DNA of 6,691 bases from NCBI GenBank assembly GCA_013619035.1, contig JABXKX010000384.1, positions 1-6,691 on the forward strand, read 5' to 3'. Position numbers and translations under genes: made by a program. Below the pieces are notes generated by a model that searched no databases, was not told the origin of the DNA, and was given only the letters and a program-made list of their open reading frames with translations. The DNA comes from Peptostreptococcaceae bacterium. GTDB taxonomy: Bacteria; Bacillota_A; Clostridia; Peptostreptococcales; Acidaminobacteraceae. This document shows, piece by piece, positions 5,907 to 6,691 of the stretch (positions are counted from its first letter, which is position 1; every line of letters starts with the position of its first letter).

Positions 5907-6691
5907 TCAAAACGAAGCGATTATTGCTAGAAACGCCAATCTGTTGGTTTCTGCTGCAGCTGGTTCTGGTAAAACAGCGGTCTTGGTGGAACGAATTATT
6001 CAGTTGATTATTGAATCTCAAGTGGGCATAGATGAAATGCTGATTGTAACATTTACAAATGCTGCTGCAAGTGAGATGCGTGAGAGAATTGTTGCAGCCT
6101 TGTACAATAAACTAGAAGAACAAGACAGTGCTTTTCTAAGAGAACAAGTGAATAAAATACAACGTTCTAGTATCATGACACTTCATGCCTTCTGTATTGG
6201 TGTACTTAGAAACAATGCTCATTTTATAGGTATTGACCCTGGTTTTAAAGTTGGAGATACCGTTGATCTTAATATCATGGCAGCTGATGCTATGGATACA
6301 ATATTAGAAGAGGCTTACGAGTTAGAAACAACATCATTTGTTGATTTTATCGAAGCGTATAGTGAGAACCGTCAAGATAAGAAGGTACAAAATCTTATTC
6401 ATAATACCTATCAGTTTATTCAAAGTCAGCCTGAACCATTAAAGTGGTTAGACGAAACCGTAGAGGGCTTAAATACACCTGATAGATATATAGAGCTTTT
6501 AAAACACAATATAACGTTCGATATCAAATCAGCACTTGAGATTTTAGAGGCAGCAGCAACTTTAACATCAGAAGCTGATGGCCCATTGGAATATGATGAA
6601 ATGATTCAAAATGATATTTCACATTTGGAACTGTTACAAGAGTCATTACATGATATTGATTTATTTGTTGAAAAAATACGTGATATCAAAC
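5887..6691 (+). CDS. addA: AddA, helicase-nuclease subunit, N-terminal part (3' truncated by window)
   Basis: AddA is the UvrD-like 3'-5' helicase and second nuclease of the AddAB complex. The visible 268 codons begin MPNWTSDQNEAIIARNANLL. They show the Q motif (TSDQNEAI, Q8), Walker A (AAAGSGKT, about 23-30), motif Ia (VTFTNAAASEMRERI, about 54-68) and motif Ib (SSIMTLHAFCIGVLRNN, about 94-110), all in superfamily 1 helicase order. The remainder is the helical 1B region, ending in FVEKIRDIK at the window edge. The family is about 1200 residues, so roughly a fifth is present, and the Walker B, later helicase motifs and RecB-type nuclease domain lie outside. The ATG at 5887 overlaps the end of addB by 20 bp, in the +1 frame relative to addB. 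No frameshift or premature stop is seen. The identity is secure from the motifs and from the adjacent addB. Confidence 0.96.
   Translation, partial: MPNWTSDQNEAIIARNANLLVSAAAGSGKTAVLVERIIQLIIESQVGIDEMLIVTFTNAAASEMRERIVAALYNKLEEQDSAFLREQVNKIQRSSIMTLHAFCIGVLRNNAHFIGIDPGFKVGDTVDLNIMAADAMDTILEEAYELETTSFVDFIEAYSENRQDKKVQNLIHNTYQFIQSQPEPLKWLDETVEGLNTPDRYIELLKHNITFDIKSALEILEAAATLTSEADGPLEYDEMIQNDISHLELLQESLHDIDLFVEKIRDIK

Noticed and set aside
635..5980. AGCGG (the B. subtilis Chi sequence) at 635-639, 3533-3537, 5081-5085 and 5976-5980
   Set aside because: A 5-base motif is expected by chance at this frequency, and the Chi sequence of this organism is unknown.

Overview
The window is AT-rich bacterial DNA with strong Shine-Dalgarno sequences (AAAAGGAGG, GGAGGTG), Rho-independent terminators and an addB-addA pair. 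Together these point to a low-GC Bacillota (Firmicutes), probably Clostridia or a relative. AddB has the four cysteines of an Fe-S cluster, as in Bacillus-type AddB. TGA is a stop codon and TGG encodes Trp, which rules out Mycoplasma/Spiroplasma-type genetic codes. No mobile element, tRNA, rRNA or CRISPR array is visible, and the region reads as ordinary chromosome.

Layout. (1) Bases 1-110 are the last 35 codons of an unidentified forward gene, followed by a GC-rich hairpin terminator. (2) Bases 140-340, reverse strand, encode a 66-residue protein of unknown family. Its predicted promoter carries a perfect 18-bp palindrome between -35 and -10. (3) After a divergent intergenic region of 186 bp comes a forward two-gene operon (527-2503). 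It encodes a MotA/TolQ/ExbB/ZorA-type channel subunit and a MotB/ZorB-type subunit with one membrane helix carrying an Asp, a long coiled coil and an OmpA-type peptidoglycan-binding domain. Its predicted promoter has an 8-bp inverted repeat over the -10 and start site. A strong terminator closes the operon. (4) An extended -10 directly after that terminator starts the addB-addA unit. addB is complete (1112 aa). addA overlaps it by 20 bp and runs off the right edge after 268 codons.

How the genes work together. AddA and AddB form the helicase-nuclease that resects double-strand breaks for RecA-dependent repair and degrades foreign linear DNA. The two membrane proteins are expected to form an ion-driven rotary or force-generating motor of the 5:2 stator class, anchored to peptidoglycan. 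They resemble the ZorA/ZorB half of Zorya anti-phage systems and the MotA/MotB stator, but no zorC, zorD, zorE or flagellar gene is visible here. The terminator and separate promoter argue against co-transcription with addBA, so any functional link is speculation. The most interesting content is this stand-alone motor operon, with its unusual coiled-coil linker, and the palindromic elements in the two divergent promoters.
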